Below, one piece after another: positions 1-8,972 of a stretch of DNA of 64,000 nucleotides. The notes beneath the pieces are model-generated. The model made no database searches and had not been told where the DNA came from. It saw only the letters and a program-made list of their open reading frames with translations. The first letter of the stretch is position 1; each line of letters opens with the position of its first letter. The translations under genes and the position numbers were made by a program. The stretch is from Millisia brevis NBRC 105863 (GTDB lineage: Bacteria > Actinomycetota > Actinomycetes > Mycobacteriales > Mycobacteriaceae): the NCBI RefSeq assembly GCF_001552615.1, contig NZ_BCRN01000013.1:122772-186771 (forward strand), written 5' to 3'.

Positions 1-481
1 AGCAGGCGACGACCTCGACGCTGCCGTCGGCGATCAGCGCGTCGCAGCCGTCGGACAGGCTCCCGAACCGGACGGTCGCCGGCTGTGCCTCGGGCGTGTT
101 GTCCCGAGCCAGGAACCGCATCGGCATGGAGAACCAGTGCATCCGGAAAGCGGCGTCGCCCTGCGGGGTCAGCATCAGCGGCGCCCCCCAGCGGATCAGC
201 TCGCGGGCCACGCCGGCCAGATCGCGGCCGCGTTCGGTCAGCCGGATCAGCGTCGTCCCGATGGGCGGCGGCTCCTCGCGACGCTCGACGATGCCGGAGG
301 CCTCCATATCGCGCAGTCGGTCGGCGAGCAGGTTGCTGGCGATGCCCGGCAGCCCGCGCTGCAGGTCCGAATAGCGACAGGGCCCTTGCGTCAACAACTC
401 TCGCACGATCAGTAGCGTCCACCGGTCGCCGACCACGTCGAGGGCTCGCGCCATCGCGCAGAACTGGTTGTAGGAGCGCAC
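1..481 (-). CDS. HxlR-family winged-helix regulator (3' end cut by window)
   Basis: The frame reads leftward off the window edge, so the C-terminus is missing and about 160 residues are visible. The start is a GTG giving MRSYNQFCAMARALDVVGDR, the classic HxlR opening with a Cys near residue 8 and the GDRWTLLIVREL helix. It is followed by the wing segment (YSDLQRGLPGIASNLLADRL) and by LTERGRDL. HxlR proteins are small dimeric DNA-binding repressors or activators that often sense redox state or electrophiles through that N-terminal Cys. This copy has an extra C-terminal region beyond the usual ~110 residues, a longer layout seen in some actinobacterial members. Its target cannot be told from the visible neighbours. 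Confidence 0.85.
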   Translation of the reverse strand, partial: MRSYNQFCAMARALDVVGDRWTLLIVRELLTQGPCRYSDLQRGLPGIASNLLADRLRDMEASGIVERREEPPPIGTTLIRLTERGRDLAGVARELIRWGAPLMLTPQGDAAFRMHWFSMPMRFLARDNTPEAQPATVRFGSLSDGCDALIADGSVEVVAC

Positions 482-609
482 CGCCCGGTCCTTGTCTCAA
501 TGGTTGATATGTTCCAGTTGTAACTTTAGATTATCAAGCACTATCGAGTGAGACGGGGTAACACGGCCGACTACCGCCACGGGCGGCGCCCGATCGTCCG
601 GGCGGCGGC

Positions 610-1485
610 TCACCCGGCGAGGACGGACCACCGCGCCGGGATCTCGGCGGGCACCAGGGGAAGCCGCACCGCCGGCGACGGGATGCGACCGGCCGCGTGC
701 AGGACGGCCTTGATCACCGTCGGATTGGGCGCGGACATCAGCGCCGCCGCCGCGGGTGCCAACCGATCGCCCAGCGCCCGCGCCTCGGCGATGCGACCGT
801 CAGACCACAGGCGCAGCAGCTCGGCGAACCGTTCCGGGAAGACGTTGGCGGTCGCCAGAATCGCGCCCGGCGCGCCGAGTGCGAACATCGGGGACGCCAG
901 TATGTCCTCGCCGGTCAGTACGGCGAAGTCGGTATCGCGCCGGCCGAGAAGGCGCAGGGTGTCGGTGTCCAGGACGCCGACCGCCTGCTTGATCCCCACG
1001 ACGGTCGGGTGATCGGCCAACTCCGCGATCGCGGTCGCACCCAGCGTCTGTCCGGTCCGGTAGGGAACGTTGTAGATGATCACCGGGACCGGGCTGCGGT
1101 CGGCGACGTAACGGATGTGCGCCACGACGCCGGCCTCGGAGGGGCGGACGTAGTACGGAACGACCACGAGGGCGGCCGTCACCGTCGACTGCCCGGCCAG
1201 ACGGTCGATCGATCGCACGGTATCGGCGGTGTTGTTCGTCCCGGCGCCGACGATCAGCGGCGCGCCGCGGTCGCGGCATACCCGGTCGCAGATGCTCAAC
1301 ACCAGGCGTCGCTCGGAATCGTCGAGGGCGGAGGGCTCCCCGGTGGTTCCGAAGGCGACGATGCCCGTCGCGCCCCGATCGAGGATGTCGGCGGTCAGCG
1401 ATTCGAGAGCATCCGCGGCGATGCGATCGTCGTCGGTGAAGGGGGTGATCTGGGGGACCAGAATCCCCGAGGGGCGATACGTCAT
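610..1485 (-). CDS. DapA/N-acetylneuraminate lyase family aldolase-synthase
   Basis: This is a (beta/alpha)8 Schiff-base enzyme of 291 residues, the family length. Visible family features are GTTGE at about 46-50, the catalytic Tyr138 in IIYNVP, Arg143 in the following YRTG, and the Schiff-base Lys166 in VGIKQAVG. The YNVPxRTG arginine is the one that binds aspartate semialdehyde in dihydrodipicolinate synthase, so a DapA-type reaction (pyruvate plus an aldehyde) is likelier than a sialic-acid lyase. The main dapA of actinobacteria normally sits beside dapB and ftsK. This one is instead divergent from a LysR gene, which suggests an inducible catabolic or paralogous role. The exact substrate is unknown. 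Confidence 0.8.
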   Translation of the reverse strand: MTYRPSGILVPQITPFTDDDRIAADALESLTADILDRGATGIVAFGTTGEPSALDDSERRLVLSICDRVCRDRGAPLIVGAGTNNTADTVRSIDRLAGQSTVTAALVVVPYYVRPSEAGVVAHIRYVADRSPVPVIIYNVPYRTGQTLGATAIAELADHPTVVGIKQAVGVLDTDTLRLLGRRDTDFAVLTGEDILASPMFALGAPGAILATANVFPERFAELLRLWSDGRIAEARALGDRLAPAAAALMSAPNPTVIKAVLHAAGRIPSPAVRLPLVPAEIPARWSVLAG

Positions 1486-1521
1486 GGTCCGAGTGTCCGA
1501 GCAGGCATTCGTAAGATCCAG

Positions 1522-1549
1522 TTACTGTTTCTGAATTCGACCCTAAGCT
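1522..1549 (+). promoter_or_regulatory. Predicted leaderless promoter of the LysR gene
   Basis: TTACTG (1522-1527) and TAAGCT (1544-1549) are separated by 16 bases. The -10-like hexamer ends 6 bases before ATG 1556, so transcription would begin at or next to the start codon. The same short stretch must carry the divergent promoter of the DapA-family gene starting at 1485, as is usual for LysR and its target. Confidence 0.45.
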
Positions 1550-1555
1550 GTGCTG

Positions 1556-2533
1556 ATGCTGGATGTCCGCCGCCTGCGCCTGCTGCGCGAATTGCACCAC
1601 CGCGGGACCATCGTCGCCGTCGCCGAAGCGCTCGCCTACACACCGCCCGCGGTCTCCCAGCAGCTGACCGCACTCGAACGCGAGGTGGGGCGACCGCTGT
1701 TGCGGCGCACCGGACGTCGGGTCGAGCTGACGCCGCTCGGGCGGGAACTGGCCGAGCGGACCGAGGCGGTCCTCGCCGCCCTGGAACGTGCGGAAGCCGT
1801 CGTCACCGACGAACAAGCACCGGCCGTTCCGGTGCGATTGGCGGCCTTCTCCACCGCGCTGGGGCCGATCGTCCTGCCCGCGTTGCGTGCGCTCGAGAGC
1901 GTCGAGCCGCGGCCGTCCGTCGAGGTGACCGAGGTCGATCCGGCGGGGGTGCCCGCCGGACTTCGCGCCGACCGCTGGGATCTGGCGCTGGTGCACGACT
2001 ACGACAACGTGCCGTCGGTCATCGGCCCGGGGGTGGAGGTGGAGCCGCTGCTCGACGAGGTGGTCTACTTCGCCTCGACCCGGCCCGTCGGGGAGACCGC
2101 CGACGTGCTGCGCGAGCACCGCGACAGCGGATGGATCCTCGGCTCACCGGGGACGTTGTGTCACGCCATGGCGGTGGGCACCTGCAGGGCCGCCGGATTC
2201 GATCCTCGGCAGGCGCATACCGTCGACGACTTCGGCGTCGTCCTGCGCCTGGTCGCCGCCGGGGCCGGGGTGGCTCTCGTTCCCGAACTCGGGGTGGCCG
2301 ACCTGCCCGATACCGTCGTGCTCACCGCCCTACCGATCGGCCGCCGCACCCGGATCGCCTTCCGTGCCGGCAGCCGGGACCGTGCGGCGCCCGCCGCCGT
2401 CCGCGCGGCCCTCCACCGGGCCGCCGCAGCACTACGCACCCCGCCCAACGGCGACCAGGGCGCCTTCGGGGAGTTCGACAGCCACTCGGTGGCTTCCGGA
2501 CTCCCCAGAGTGCGATCCCGGGCAGGTCGGTGA
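1556..2533 (+). CDS. LysR-family transcriptional regulator
   Basis: The N-terminus MLDVRRLRLLRELHHRGTIV followed by VAEALAYTPPAVSQQLTALE is a textbook LysR helix-turn-helix (residues 1-60). A periplasmic-binding-protein-like effector domain follows to about residue 290. ATG 1556 is chosen over GTG 1550 because the family usually starts at MLDVRRL and a TAAGCT hexamer ends 6 bases before it. The last ~35 residues, after RAALHRAAAAL, look unstructured. The gene is divergent from the DapA-family gene with 70 bases between them, so it probably controls that gene in response to a small metabolite. Its stop is 18 bases from the convergent phytoene synthase gene. Confidence 0.88.
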   Translation: MLDVRRLRLLRELHHRGTIVAVAEALAYTPPAVSQQLTALEREVGRPLLRRTGRRVELTPLGRELAERTEAVLAALERAEAVVTDEQAPAVPVRLAAFSTALGPIVLPALRALESVEPRPSVEVTEVDPAGVPAGLRADRWDLALVHDYDNVPSVIGPGVEVEPLLDEVVYFASTRPVGETADVLREHRDSGWILGSPGTLCHAMAVGTCRAAGFDPRQAHTVDDFGVVLRLVAAGAGVALVPELGVADLPDTVVLTALPIGRRTRIAFRAGSRDRAAPAAVRAALHRAAAALRTPPNGDQGAFGEFDSHSVASGLPRVRSRAGR

Positions 2534-2551
2534 CCCTGCTCACCGCCCGGG

Positions 2552-3496
2552 TCAGCGGCCCGCGAGGCAGAGGGCGGCCACGGCGACCTTGCGGCCGGTG
2601 GGGACGCGCGCCCGGTCGGTGAAGACGTCGTAGTCGGCTTCCTCGATCCGGTCGAGGATCTCCGCGTAGAGCCGGTGCGCGGCTCGCACGCAACGGGCGG
2701 AAGGGCCGGGTAGCAAGGGGATTCCGGCCTCGGCGCGCCGGTAGAGCTCGCGATTGCGCTCGATCTGGAAGGCCATCAGGCGTTTCCACTCGGGCGTGAC
2801 CTCCCGCGACGCGATATCGACGCCGAAGCGGTCGAGGTCCTCGCGGGGGAGATAGACCCGGCCGCGGTCGAGGTCCTCCCCGACGTCGCGCAGGAAGTTG
2901 GTCAGTTGGAAGGCGAACCCCAGTTGCCGAGCCGGTTCGGTCGCCGCCTCGAGGCGGGCGCGGGAACCGCCGGCCAGCAGGACCGGCAACATCATCTCGC
3001 CGATCACCGCCGCGGAGCCCTCCATATAGGCGAGCAGATCGTCCCAGGTCTCGTACGCGGAGTCGGTCAGGTCGCGCGACATCGCGGCGAAGAACCGCTC
3101 GAAGTTCTCGCGCGGAACATCCCGTTCGCGAACGGAATTCGCTGCGGCGAGCAGGACCTCCGAGCCACCGGGGGCCGGCGCCTCGCAGGCTCGGTAGAAC
3201 TCGTCGGCCAGGTCCTGCAGACGTCGGCGCACCTCGTCGCGATCGGCGTCGGGGCCGGCATCGTCGACGACGTCGTCCGCGAGTCGGCAGACCGAGTAGA
3301 TCGCGTGCACGTGCCGACGGTCGCGCAGCGGCAACAGCGCCGCACCCCAGAAGTAGGTCGTGCCGAATCGGCGGGTAATGCGTGCGCACTCGCGATAGCC
3401 GCGCTCGAGCGCGACGTCGTAGGCCGACTCGTCACCGGCCGCCGTCGAACGGGGAGGATCGTCCGGTGACGTTCTGCGCCAACCGAATACACCCAC
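2552..3496 (-). CDS. Squalene/phytoene synthase family protein
   Basis: This family condenses two prenyl diphosphates head to head. Both Asp-rich Mg-diphosphate motifs are intact: DDVVDD at 74-79, and NFLRDVGEDLDRGRVYLP at 200-217 with D204 and D208. The length of 314 residues is typical of bacterial CrtB. The start is a GTG at 3496, and the first ~25 residues are not conserved-looking. The gene stands alone: no desaturase (crtI), cyclase or GGPP synthase lies nearby, so carotenoid synthesis would need partners elsewhere. A squalene-type product is possible, and the sequence alone does not decide it. Confidence 0.85.
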   Translation of the reverse strand: MGVFGWRRTSPDDPPRSTAAGDESAYDVALERGYRECARITRRFGTTYFWGAALLPLRDRRHVHAIYSVCRLADDVVDDAGPDADRDEVRRRLQDLADEFYRACEAPAPGGSEVLLAAANSVRERDVPRENFERFFAAMSRDLTDSAYETWDDLLAYMEGSAAVIGEMMLPVLLAGGSRARLEAATEPARQLGFAFQLTNFLRDVGEDLDRGRVYLPREDLDRFGVDIASREVTPEWKRLMAFQIERNRELYRRAEAGIPLLPGPSARCVRAAHRLYAEILDRIEEADYDVFTDRARVPTGRKVAVAALCLAGR

Positions 3497-3580
3497 CGCC
3501 GCCCGGTCCTTCCCGCCGCATGGCCGCCCGCACGCCCCGATGAGGGCAAGCGGTCTGTCAGCGCCGACAGTACCGGTGGA

Positions 3581-4360
3581 TCACCACTGCCCGCGCGGCG
3601 GCGGGTTGTCTTCGAGGGGGTCGGCTTTCAGGTCGCGCAGGATGTCCGCTGTCGGTCGCACCCGCGCTCCGACCCTGGCTGCCTGTTCGAGGCCCTCGCG
3701 ATGCCGTTCCTCGTCCAGATCGGCGGTCGCGTCGGGGACCAGGAACGGTTCGATGTTGTCGATAGCCGCCGCCGTCGCGGTCGCCAGGCAGCCGATATGG
3801 GCGTAGACGCCGGTGACGATCAGTTGATCGCGGCGCCATCCGCGTACCCGGTGTCGCAGATCGGTACCGGTGAACGCGCTGTGGTGGGACCGGGAGAGCA
3901 CGGTGTCCCCGCGGACCGGGGCCAGATCGGGGAACGCCGGCGGAGCGCTCTCGTGGTCGCCGGCGTCCGCCCGCTCGGCGCCCGACCGCCTGGCGCCCGA
4001 CCGTCCGCCACCGGGACGGTGGGCACCGGGCCGCTCGACGTCGGGCCGCCACAACTGCGCCAGCAGGGCCGCCCCACCGGTCGATCCGTCCGCGGCGTCG
4101 ACGTAGACCACCGGCACTCCCGCATTGCGGGCGGCGTCGGCCAGTCGGGTGATTCGTCGCACGGCGATCGAGAACTGGGCGGTGGACGCCGACAGGTCGA
4201 AGGGCGCGATCAGCGGTCCGGTCATGTCCTGAATCAGCAGCACCGCCCGATGCGGATCGACCGAGGCCTCCGGGCCGAACCCGGGAATCGGGTCGAGGGT
4301 ATAGGGCGACACCGCGGCGAGCGGGGTACGTCCTCGGCGTCGTTGCCGATCGTTTGCCAC
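3581..4360 (-). CDS. Isochorismatase-like cysteine-hydrolase-fold protein with altered active site
   Basis: The protein (259 residues) follows the EntB/DhbB isochorismatase fold: VLLIQDMTGPL with Asp45, then SAF at 161-163, then GVYAHIGCLATATAAAID with Cys191 and PDATADL. In EntB-type enzymes a Lys sits six residues before the Phe of SAF; here that position is Arg157 (LSRSHHSAF). Residues ~107-140 are a low-complexity insert rich in Arg, Gly, Ala and Pro that is absent from typical isochorismatases. No aryl-carrier domain follows and no siderophore genes are adjacent. The start is GTG 4360, with GGGAG 7 bases upstream. It may hydrolyse isochorismate or a related vinyl ether or amide, or be inactive. 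Confidence 0.75.
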   Translation of the reverse strand: MANDRQRRRGRTPLAAVSPYTLDPIPGFGPEASVDPHRAVLLIQDMTGPLIAPFDLSASTAQFSIAVRRITRLADAARNAGVPVVYVDAADGSTGGAALLAQLWRPDVERPGAHRPGGGRSGARRSGAERADAGDHESAPPAFPDLAPVRGDTVLSRSHHSAFTGTDLRHRVRGWRRDQLIVTGVYAHIGCLATATAAAIDNIEPFLVPDATADLDEERHREGLEQAARVGARVRPTADILRDLKADPLEDNPPPRGQW

Positions 4361-4585
4361 GTGACACTCCCGAAGGTCCAGCGGTCGTCCAAGGATGCTG
4401 AGCCTACCCTCAATTGTGTCGACGACGTGCGGGATCGAACGGGTCCCGAGGCCGGCCGGCGCGCGGAACGCGCTGTTGTGATCGACGTGATTCGATCCAT
4501 TGTCCGCGCGCCGCACCCGTGCGAATCCGCCCGGGCGTGCGATGCTTTCCCGTCCGCGTGAATGGACATCGTGCATTATTGGCCA

Positions 4586-6049
4586 ATGCCTACGACCGAG
4601 CCATCCCGCTCCGTGCGGGAGAACGTCATCCTGATTCACTGGCATGACCTCGGACGACATCTGGCGTGTTACGGCGCGGACGACGTGACCAGCCCGCATC
4701 TCGACGCTCTCGCCGCGGAGGGAATCCGCTTCACCGACGCCCACGCGACCGCCCCGCTCTGCTCCCCGGCGCGCGGCTCGATCTTCACCGGCCGCTATCC
4801 GCACGGCAACGGATTGGTCGGCCTGGCTCACCACGGCTTCGAGTACGTGCCCGGGGTGCGCACCCTGCCGGCGGTGCTGTCGGAGGTCGGCTACCGTACC
4901 GCGCTGTTCGGGATGCAGCACGAGAGCGCCAACCCGGAGTCGCTCGGTTTCGACACCGTCGACGTCTCCGACTCGCTGTGCGACTACGTCGTCGACCGGT
5001 CGCAGGACTGGCTGCGCGAGCACGCCGGCGACCGGCCGTTCCTGCTGACCGCGGGCTTCTTCGAGACCCATCGGCCCTATCCGGTCGACCGGTACCTGCC
5101 CGCGGATACCGCCGCGATCACGGTGCCCGCGTTCCTGCCGGACACCCCGGACGTGCGCGATGACCTCGCCGGTCTCTACGGCAGCATCGAGAAGGCCGAC
5201 GCGGCGGTAGGAAGGCTGCTCGCGACCGTCGACGAACTGGGGTTGGCCGACTCGACCTGGATCGTCTTCTTCACCGATCACGGCCTGGCGTTCCCGCGGG
5301 CGAAGTCGACCCTCTACGCCGAGGGCACCGGCATCGCCTTTATCGCCCGCCCGCCGCGCGACCGGGACCTCGCGCCGCGGGTCTACGACGACCTGTTCTC
5401 CGGCGTCGACCTGACCCCGACGCTGCTCGACCTGCTGGATGTCGCCGTGCCGGCGGCGGTCGACGGCACCTCCCACGCCGCCGCGCTCGTCGAGGGTTCG
5501 ACCCAGCCGGTGCGCTCGGAAGTGTTCAGCGAGAAGACCTATCACGACGCCTTCGACCCGATCCGGGCCGTGCGCACCAAGCGGTTCAGTTATATCGAGA
5601 ACTACGTCGAGGGCCCGGCCCTGCTGCTCCCGCTCGACATCGCGGAAAGCTCCTCGGCGCGGTCGCTCGATGCCGGACAGACCCGCGACCCCCGGCCGGC
5701 CCGCGAACTGTACGACCTGGCGGCGGACCCGAACGAACGGGTCAATCTGGCGGATGATCCGCAGTACAGTGCGGTCGTCGCGGAGATGGGCGAGCTGCTG
5801 GCGCGGTGGCGTCGGTCGACCGGGGACGTGCTGCCGGATCCGGAGATCGGCGAGGCGATCGCGCGCCGGTTCATGGCGCGCTTCCACGCCAAGGCCGCCG
5901 AGGCCGACCGCCTCGAGGAAGCTCTGCCCTCGCGGCAGCCCGAGGGGGCGCGGCGCGACCTGTCCCTGGGGCGTGGACGCTCCGATAGTCGGCCCAGTCG
6001 ATACATATCGGGTCAAAAAAGTAAAGAGTTCCACTCGCAAAGGGTCTAA
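4586..6049 (+). CDS. Sulfatase (formylglycine type)
   Basis: This is a type I sulfatase that hydrolyses sulfate or possibly phosphonate esters. The signature C59-S-P-A-R63, followed by GSIFTGRYP, matches the CxPxR motif in which Cys becomes formylglycine. Metal-binding residues are suggested by HWHDLG near residue 20 and FFTDHG near 230. The product has ~487 residues and no signal peptide, so it should act in the cytosol unless exported otherwise. ATG 4586 is preferred because the family usually begins just before the VILIHWHD strand; ATG 4562 would add 8 residues. The last ~30 residues are Arg/Ser-rich and poorly conserved-looking. It lies just before a sulfotransferase gene. Confidence 0.85.
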   Translation: MPTTEPSRSVRENVILIHWHDLGRHLACYGADDVTSPHLDALAAEGIRFTDAHATAPLCSPARGSIFTGRYPHGNGLVGLAHHGFEYVPGVRTLPAVLSEVGYRTALFGMQHESANPESLGFDTVDVSDSLCDYVVDRSQDWLREHAGDRPFLLTAGFFETHRPYPVDRYLPADTAAITVPAFLPDTPDVRDDLAGLYGSIEKADAAVGRLLATVDELGLADSTWIVFFTDHGLAFPRAKSTLYAEGTGIAFIARPPRDRDLAPRVYDDLFSGVDLTPTLLDLLDVAVPAAVDGTSHAAALVEGSTQPVRSEVFSEKTYHDAFDPIRAVRTKRFSYIENYVEGPALLLPLDIAESSSARSLDAGQTRDPRPARELYDLAADPNERVNLADDPQYSAVVAEMGELLARWRRSTGDVLPDPEIGEAIARRFMARFHAKAAEADRLEEALPSRQPEGARRDLSLGRGRSDSRPSRYISGQKSKEFHSQRV

Positions 6050-6080
6050 AGCGCCTGGTTGCGGGGCCTTTTCGCGCCGC

Positions 6081-6086
6081 TACACT
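6081..6086 (+). promoter_or_regulatory. Leaderless -10 element (TACACT) of the stf0-like gene
   Basis: TACACT ends 7 bases before GTG 6094 and no Shine-Dalgarno sequence lies between, as expected for a leaderless actinobacterial transcript. This separates the sulfotransferase transcript from the upstream sulfatase gene. Confidence 0.5.
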
Positions 6087-6093
6087 GGCCGCC

Positions 6094-6882
6094 GTGACGC
6101 GGAATTACCTGGTGTGCGCGAGTCAGCGCAGTGGCAGCACGCTGCTCGTCGAGTCCTTGGGTGCGACCGGCGTCGCCGGCCGTCCCGGAGAGTTCTTCCA
6201 GTACTTCGCGTCGTCGTCCCTGGCGCCGCAGCCTCGGGAGTGGTTCGCGGGTGTCGACAACCCGGAGATCCTCGAATTGCTCGCCCCGATCCGGGACGGT
6301 GAGGTCGACAAGCGCGGCTACGACGAGTGGAGGGCGGACGTCCTCGCGGCCGGTCGCACCGACAACGGTGTCTGGGGCGGCAAGCTGATGTGGAACCAGA
6401 CGCCCCTGCTGGTCGGGCATACGCGGGTCGGTTCGGGCAGTCTGCGCACCGCGATCCGCGGGCTCTTCGACGGCGTCGATCCGCTCTACGTCTACGTCCA
6501 CCGCGAGGATCTGGTGCCGCAGGCGGTCTCGATGTGGCGGGCGGTCCAGACCCAGGTGTGGCGCGACGAGTCGGGCACCGAATCGGCCGACGACGGCGCG
6601 GTCTATCACGCCGAGGGCATCGCCCATCTGGCCCGCATCCTTCGCCATCAGGACCGTTCCTGGCGATCCTGGTTCGCCGAGGAGTCGATCGAGCCGATGG
6701 TGATTCCGTTCACCCACCTGGTGTCCGATCCGGTGGAGTCGACCGCCTCGGTGCTCGCCGCGATCGGCCAGGACCCCGCCCTGGCCCCGCCGCCGCCGCT
6801 CAAGCCCCAGTCCAATGCGCGCTCGAAGGAGTGGGCGCACCGCTACCGACAGGACGCCGCGCGTTTCGGGTATCCCTCCTAG
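6094..6882 (+). CDS. stf0: Stf0-family sulfotransferase
   Basis: The N-terminus MTRNYLVCASQRSGSTLLVE is the PAPS-binding P-loop region of Stf0, the trehalose 2-sulfotransferase that starts sulfolipid-type synthesis in mycobacteria. The following GRPGEFFQYF, WGGKLMWNQ and VHREDLVPQAVSMWRAVQTQ are also Stf0-like. The length of 262 residues matches the family. Sulfotransferases move the sulfuryl group from PAPS to a hydroxyl; the acceptor (trehalose or another glycolipid precursor) is inferred. cysNC, whose product makes PAPS, begins 71 bases downstream on the same strand, which supports a supply-and-use unit. Confidence 0.88.
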   Translation: MTRNYLVCASQRSGSTLLVESLGATGVAGRPGEFFQYFASSSLAPQPREWFAGVDNPEILELLAPIRDGEVDKRGYDEWRADVLAAGRTDNGVWGGKLMWNQTPLLVGHTRVGSGSLRTAIRGLFDGVDPLYVYVHREDLVPQAVSMWRAVQTQVWRDESGTESADDGAVYHAEGIAHLARILRHQDRSWRSWFAEESIEPMVIPFTHLVSDPVESTASVLAAIGQDPALAPPPPLKPQSNARSKEWAHRYRQDAARFGYPS

Positions 6883-6953
6883 CGCTGATCCGACATGACC
6901 CCGCGGACGCCCCCGCACCGATCCACACCGCACGAGAGAAGGTTCACCAGCCG

Positions 6954-8888
6954 ATGACTGTGCCCTCCCCGACCGAGACCACCGAGACCCCCGTCGACGG
7001 TGCGGCCACTCGTCATCGGCAGATGCTCCGCCTGACCACCGCCGGCAGCGTCGACGACGGCAAGTCGACCCTGATCGGACGACTGCTGCACGACACCGGC
7101 AGCCTGCCGACCGACCACCTGTCCGCGGTGACCGCCGAGGACGGCGACGTCGACCTCGCCGCGCTGTCCGACGGGCTGCGGGCCGAACGCGAGCAGGGCA
7201 TCACCATCGATGTCGCCTACCGGTTCTTCTCGACGCAGACCCGCAACTACATCCTCGCCGACACCCCCGGCCACGAGCGCTATACCCGCAATACCTTCAC
7301 CGGCGCCTCGAACGCCCACGTCGCGGTGCTGCTGGTGGACGCCCGACACGGGCTGCTGCTGCAGACGCGTCGACATGCGCGCATCGCCACGCTGCTCGGG
7401 GTCCCGCACGTCATCGCGGCGATCAACAAGATCGACCTGATCGACTACTCGCAGGAGCGTTTCGACGAACTGCAGGCCGATCTCAACGATCTGGCCCGGC
7501 AGGTGGGCATCGAGGGCGACGAGGGCATTCCGGCGATCCCGGTCGCCGCCAAGCACGGCGACAATGTGGTCTTCCGCTCCGACAACACACCCTGGTACAC
7601 CGGCCCGACGCTGCTCGAATACCTCGAGGCGGTCGAGCTGCGGGCCCCGGCGCCCGAGGCGCGCGAACTGCGGCTTCCGATCCAGTGGGTCTCGCGCCCC
7701 AGCGACACCGACAAGCGCAACTACACCGGCCGCCTCGCCGCCGGGACCCTGCAGGTCGGCGACCCGATTCAGGTCTTGCCCTCCGGCAGTCGCAGCGTCG
7801 TGACCTCCCTGGACACCCTCGACGACGATCGCACCGTCGGGGTGGCGCCGCTGTCGGTGTCGATCCAGATCGCCGACAACATCGACATCGGTCGCGGCGA
7901 CGTCGTCATCTCCGGAATCGACAACCCGCACCTGCCGCAGTCGGCCCGCGAGATCGAGGCATCGGTCTGCTGGTTCTCCGAGACGCCGCTGCGCCCCGGT
8001 GACCGGTTCACCCTCAAGCACGGTCCGACCGTGGTCCGCGCGACCGTGGCGAGCCTGGCCCGGCGACTCGACCCGGAGACGCTGCTCGAGGACGACGATC
8101 CGGCCGAGCTGGTGCTCAACGACATCGCGACGGTCACCCTGCGGACCTCCGCGCCCGTGGTGGTCGACCTGTACCGGGAGAACCGGGACACCGGCGCGTT
8201 CATCCTGATCGACGAGGCCACCAACGACACCGTCGGCGCCGGTGCGATCCTCGAGGCCCGCGAGGCGGTCGATCGGCGTGCCCCGCGCGGCGATATCCGT
8301 TGGCACCCCAGCTCGCTCGATCGGTCCCAGCGCTGGGAGCTGACCGGTCAGCGCGGCGCGACCGTCTGGCTGACCGGATTGCCGGCGTCGGGCAAGTCGA
8401 CCGTGGCGGTGGCCCTCGAACGGCTGCTGGTCGAACGCGGCCGGGTCGCCTACCTCGTCGACGGGGACAACATCCGCCACGGCATCTCCGACGACCTCGG
8501 CTTCTCGCCGGCGGACCGCGCGGAGAACATCCGCCGGGTCGGGCACCTCGCCCGGCTGTTCGCCGACGCCGGCGTCATCGCGATCGCCTCGCTGGTCTCG
8601 CCGCTGCAGGCCGACCGCGAGGTCGCCCGCGAACTGCACCGGGCGGCCGACCTCGAATTCGTGGAGGTCCACGTCAGCACCCCGCTCGAGGAGTGCGAAC
8701 GTCGGGATCCCAAGGGGCTCTACGAGCGCGCCCGCAACGGCACCCTCGCCGGGCTGACCGGTGTCGACAGCCCCTACGAGCCGCCGACCGACCCGGACCT
8801 GAGCTTCGACACCACCGGTGCCGATACCGACGAGTTGGCGTTGCGCGTGCTCAAGGTGCTCGTCGAGCGCGGCATCGTCGACGGCTGA
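6954..8888 (+). CDS. cysNC: Bifunctional sulfate adenylyltransferase GTPase subunit / adenylylsulfate kinase
   Basis: The N-terminal two thirds are an EF-Tu-like CysN: P-loop GSVDDGKST at 31-39, then DTPGHE, then NKID, then beta-barrel domains. The C-terminal ~180 residues are an APS kinase (CysC) with P-loop GLPASGKST near 475, then DGDNIRHGIS and the DPKGLYERAR stretch. CysN is the regulatory GTPase of ATP sulfurylase, and CysC phosphorylates APS to PAPS. ATG 6954 is chosen because MLRLTTAGSVDD follows at the usual distance and AGAGAAGG lies about 10 bases upstream. The catalytic partner gene cysD, normally immediately upstream, is absent from this window; a sulfotransferase gene takes its place. 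Confidence 0.95.
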   Translation: MTVPSPTETTETPVDGAATRHRQMLRLTTAGSVDDGKSTLIGRLLHDTGSLPTDHLSAVTAEDGDVDLAALSDGLRAEREQGITIDVAYRFFSTQTRNYILADTPGHERYTRNTFTGASNAHVAVLLVDARHGLLLQTRRHARIATLLGVPHVIAAINKIDLIDYSQERFDELQADLNDLARQVGIEGDEGIPAIPVAAKHGDNVVFRSDNTPWYTGPTLLEYLEAVELRAPAPEARELRLPIQWVSRPSDTDKRNYTGRLAAGTLQVGDPIQVLPSGSRSVVTSLDTLDDDRTVGVAPLSVSIQIADNIDIGRGDVVISGIDNPHLPQSAREIEASVCWFSETPLRPGDRFTLKHGPTVVRATVASLARRLDPETLLEDDDPAELVLNDIATVTLRTSAPVVVDLYRENRDTGAFILIDEATNDTVGAGAILEAREAVDRRAPRGDIRWHPSSLDRSQRWELTGQRGATVWLTGLPASGKSTVAVALERLLVERGRVAYLVDGDNIRHGISDDLGFSPADRAENIRRVGHLARLFADAGVIAIASLVSPLQADREVARELHRAADLEFVEVHVSTPLEECERRDPKGLYERARNGTLAGLTGVDSPYEPPTDPDLSFDTTGADTDELALRVLKVLVERGIVDG

Positions 8889-8914
8889 TCCGACCCCCGC
8901 GTCGCCCCGATCCG

Positions 8915-8949
8915 CGTCGCCCCGATCGCTCATGGCGGTCGGGGCGACG
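8915..8949. terminator. Bidirectional hairpin terminator
   Basis: 15-base arms (8915-8929 and 8935-8949) pair with a single G-T wobble around the 5-base loop TCATG. It sits between the convergent cysNC and agmatine-deiminase-family genes. The left arm is part of a tandem 15-base duplication (units near 8899 and 8914). No U-tract follows, as is common in actinobacteria. Confidence 0.7.
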
Positions 8950-8972
8950 TCGTGTCGGCGGCGCGGCGGCGG

